Shown: positions 6,021-7,609 of the stretch, piece by piece | How the letters are laid out: each line of letters starts with the position of its first letter | Position numbering within the stretch: position 1 is the first letter of the stretch | Assembly (NCBI GenBank): GCA_018267355.1 | Contig: JAFDYP010000378.1 | Location: 1 to 7,609 of the forward strand | Source: Bacteroidota bacterium | GTDB taxonomy: Bacteria; Bacteroidota; Bacteroidia; Chitinophagales; LD1 | Direction of reading: 5' to 3' | DNA length: 7,609 nt | The notes under the pieces: generated by a model | Database searches by the model: none | Seen by the model: only the letters and a program-made list of their open reading frames with translations | Told to the model about the DNA's origin: nothing | Made by a program: the position numbers and the translations under genes

Positions 6021-6028
6021 CGAATTTA
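6021..6028 (-). promoter_or_regulatory. Candidate -7 element for the secreted-protein gene
   Basis: On the minus strand, TAAATTCG matches TAnnTTTG except for one base. It lies 32 bp upstream of the start codon, giving a predicted leader of about 25 nt. The matching -33 position falls inside the fumC terminator U-tract, where no clear TTTG is present, so support is weak. Confidence 0.25.
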
Positions 6029-6040
6029 CGCTTTTTAAAG

Positions 6041-6080
6041 AAAAAAACGCCTGTATCATTATCTGTTGATACAGGCGTTT
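6041..6080 (-). terminator. Intrinsic terminator of fumC
   Basis: A perfect 14-bp stem (6045-6058 with 6067-6080; minus-strand arm AAACGCCTGTATCA) encloses an 8-nt loop. On the minus strand it runs into a continuous T-tract (A7 at 6041-6047 on the plus strand). It starts 30 bp after the fumC stop and ends 52 bp before the next gene's ATG, so it should insulate the secreted-protein gene from fumC. Confidence 0.92.
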
Positions 6081-6110
6081 CGTTAGCATTGGCAACGCTT
6101 TGAGCGGTAT

Positions 6111-7511
6111 TTAGCCGAGCTTGCCCACCATGTCCAGCGGATTTACCCATTTGTCAAAGTCCTCTCCCGATACATAGCCCAGGTCAATGGCTGTCTGCTT
6201 CAGGGTTTTATTGGTCTTGTGTGCCGTCTGTGCTATTTCCGCAGCCTTGTAGTAGCCGATGTGCGGGTTCAGAGAGGTCACGAGCATGAGGGAGTTGTGC
6301 AGGTTGCTATCTATATTGGCTTGTATCGGCTCGATGCCTACCGCACAGTGGTCATTGAATGACACACACACATCACCTATCAGGCGCGCAGAGTGCAGGA
6401 AGTTATAGATGATCACCGGTTTGAACACGTTCAGCTCAAAGTGGCCCGTAGCGCCACCGATGTTGATCGCCACATCATTGCCCAGTACCTGTGCAGCTAC
6501 CATGGTCATGGCCTCACACTGTGTAGGGTTTACCTTGCCGGGCATGATAGACGACCCTGGCTCATTGTCAGGTATGCTGATCTCACCGATGCCGCAGCGC
6601 GGGCCTGAGGCCAGCAGGCGCACGTCATTCGCTATCTTCATCAGAGAGCAGGCTACCGTCTTTAGTGCACCATGAGCTTCTACTATCGCGTCATGCGCGG
6701 CCAGCGCTTCAAACTTATTCTCCGCTGTCACAAATGGCAGGCCTGTGAGTGTAGCGATGTGTTTTGCCACATTCTCAGAATAGCCCGGAGGCGTATTGAT
6801 ACCGGTACCTACCGCAGTACCACCGAGAGCCAGCTCAGAGAGGTGCGCCAGCGTATTATTGATAGCGCGCAGGCCATGGTCCAGCTGAGATACATAGCCA
6901 GAGAGCTCCTGGCCGAGGGTGATAGGTGTAGCATCCATCAGGTGCGTACGGCCTATCTTTACCACCTTCATGTATTCCTTAGACTTGGCAGCGAGGGTGT
7001 CGCGCAGCTTCTTGATGCCAGGGATGGTCACATCTACCAGTATCTTGTAGGCCGCGATGTGCATCGCCGTCGGGAAAGTATCATTAGATGATTGTGACTT
7101 ATTCACGTCATCGTTTGGCGCGATAGACTTTTTCTCGTCCAGCAGGCTGCCACCCATCAGTACGTGCGCGCGGTAGGCCACTACTTCGTTCACGTTCATA
7201 TTGCTCTGTGTACCGGAGCCCGTCTGCCATACCACCAGTGGGAACTGATCATCCAGCTTGCCCGCTAGTATCTCATCGCACACCTGACCTATGATATCAG
7301 ACTTCTCCTTTGGCAGTACACCGGCATCGAGATTGGTCAGCGCAGCAGCCTTCTTGAGGTAGGCAAATGCGCGGATGATCTCCTTGGGCATCTTATTAAT
7401 GTCCTCAGCTATTTTGAAGTTATGTACCGAGCGCTGTGTCTGCGCGCCCCAGTATACATTGGCAGGTACCTCTACCACGCCCATCGTATCTTTCTCTTTG
7501 CGAAATTCCAT
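6111..7511 (-). CDS. fumC: Class II fumarate hydratase
   Basis: This enzyme reversibly hydrates fumarate to L-malate in the TCA cycle. It is cytoplasmic, tetrameric and free of iron-sulfur clusters. Its 466 residues match the family length (about 465). The superfamily signature [11 protein letters not shown] is at residues 319-329, with the catalytic serine in GSS. The substrate-binding [10 protein letters not shown] is at 97-106. [10 protein letters not shown] (187-196) contains His190, equivalent to the catalytic-site histidine of E. coli Fum[15 protein letters not shown] (138-151) and the [10 protein letters not shown] segment (235-244) are also typical. These favour fumarase over the related aspartase, argininosuccinate lyase and adenylosuccinate lyase, although aspartase is the closest alternative. 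The start is the ATG at 7511-7509, which gives the usual [15 protein letters not shown] N-terminus. No Shine-Dalgarno sequence is seen. It is apparently monocistronic. Confidence 0.97.
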   Translation of the reverse strand: MEFRKEKDTMGVVEVPANVYWGAQTQRSVHNFKIAEDINKMPKEIIRAFAYLKKAAALTNLDAGVLPKEKSDIIGQVCDEILAGKLDDQFPLVVWQTGSGTQSNMNVNEVVAYRAHVLMGGSLLDEKKSIAPNDDVNKSQSSNDTFPTAMHIAAYKILVDVTIPGIKKLRDTLAAKSKEYMKVVKIGRTHLMDATPITLGQELSGYVSQLDHGLRAINNTLAHLSELALGGTAVGTGINTPPGYSENVAKHIATLTGLPFVTAENKFEALAAHDAIVEAHGALKTVACSLMKIANDVRLLASGPRCGIGEISIPDNEPGSSIMPGKVNPTQCEAMTMVAAQVLGNDVAINIGGATGHFELNVFKPVIIYNFLHSARLIGDVCVSFNDHCAVGIEPIQANIDSNLHNSLMLVTSLNPHIGYYKAAEIAQTAHKTNKTLKQTAIDLGYVSGEDFDKWVNPLDMVGKLG

Positions 7512-7534
7512 GATGTATTTTGATTTAGCGGGAG

Positions 7535-7568
7535 CGAAGGTAAAGAATTCGGCTATTCGGGATTCGAA
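7535..7568 (-). promoter_or_regulatory. Candidate fumC promoter
   Basis: On the minus strand, TACCTTCG (7542-7535) resembles the Bacteroidota -7 element TAnnTTTG. TTCG (7568-7565) lies 22 bp further upstream, in place of TTTG at -33. The predicted leader would be under 20 nt. Between the elements, ATTCG occurs three times on the plus strand (7547, 7555 and 7562), at 8- and 7-bp spacing. Bases 7569-7609 show no recognisable gene or site. Confidence 0.3.
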
Positions 7569-7609
7569 AATTTGGGGTACCAGTCACAGGCTCTGCACTG
7601 AGAGATATC

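Noticed and set aside
5989..6150. N-terminal extension of the secreted protein by 54 residues
   Set aside because: It would place the signal peptide internally, run through the fumC terminator hairpin and overlap the fumC 3' end. The ATG at 5988 gives a standard secreted N-terminus.

Overview
The window looks like a chromosomal segment from a Bacteroidota bacterium, probably a Chitinophagales-type lineage. Four things point there. A secreted protein carries a type IX secretion C-terminal sorting domain. Gene starts have A-rich leaders without Shine-Dalgarno sequences. RecA and fumarase are of ordinary bacterial type. The genes use a moderate-GC codon set in which isoleucine is often AUA and hardly ever AUU. 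The family-level placement is inference; the phylum-level placement is well supported.

Layout. Bases 2-1426 (+) are the 3' part of a long-chain acyl-CoA synthetase cut off by the window edge. A small three-helix membrane protein follows at 1453-1833 (+), 26 bp downstream and probably in the same operon. It meets a DinB-like protein (1830-2285, -) tail to tail, and the two stop codons share one CTAG. A 212-bp divergent region (2286-2497) with a 27-bp inverted repeat separates dinB from recA (2498-3547, +), which ends in a strong intrinsic terminator. Bases 3611-4250 hold no credible gene but contain a structured repeat array. On the minus strand, 4300-5988 encodes a signal-peptide protein with three tandem six-cysteine domains and a sorting domain, and 6111-7511 encodes class II fumarase (fumC). 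Each of these two has its own intrinsic terminator. The last ~100 bp is the fumC upstream region.

The genes do not form one pathway. They are housekeeping functions (fatty acid activation, recombination and repair, TCA cycle) around one lineage-specific secreted protein. The unusual part is the array between recA and the secreted-protein gene. It has nine copies of a 14-bp motif, CGGTTCAAAA(A/T)CAA, mostly spaced exactly 45 bp apart and all in one orientation. Copies come in two variants that alternate in an ordered way, and the array is interrupted by three different G/C-rich palindromic elements. Two of these elements start at the position where the next motif copy would be expected. I know of no named family with this architecture, and its function cannot be read from the sequence alone.
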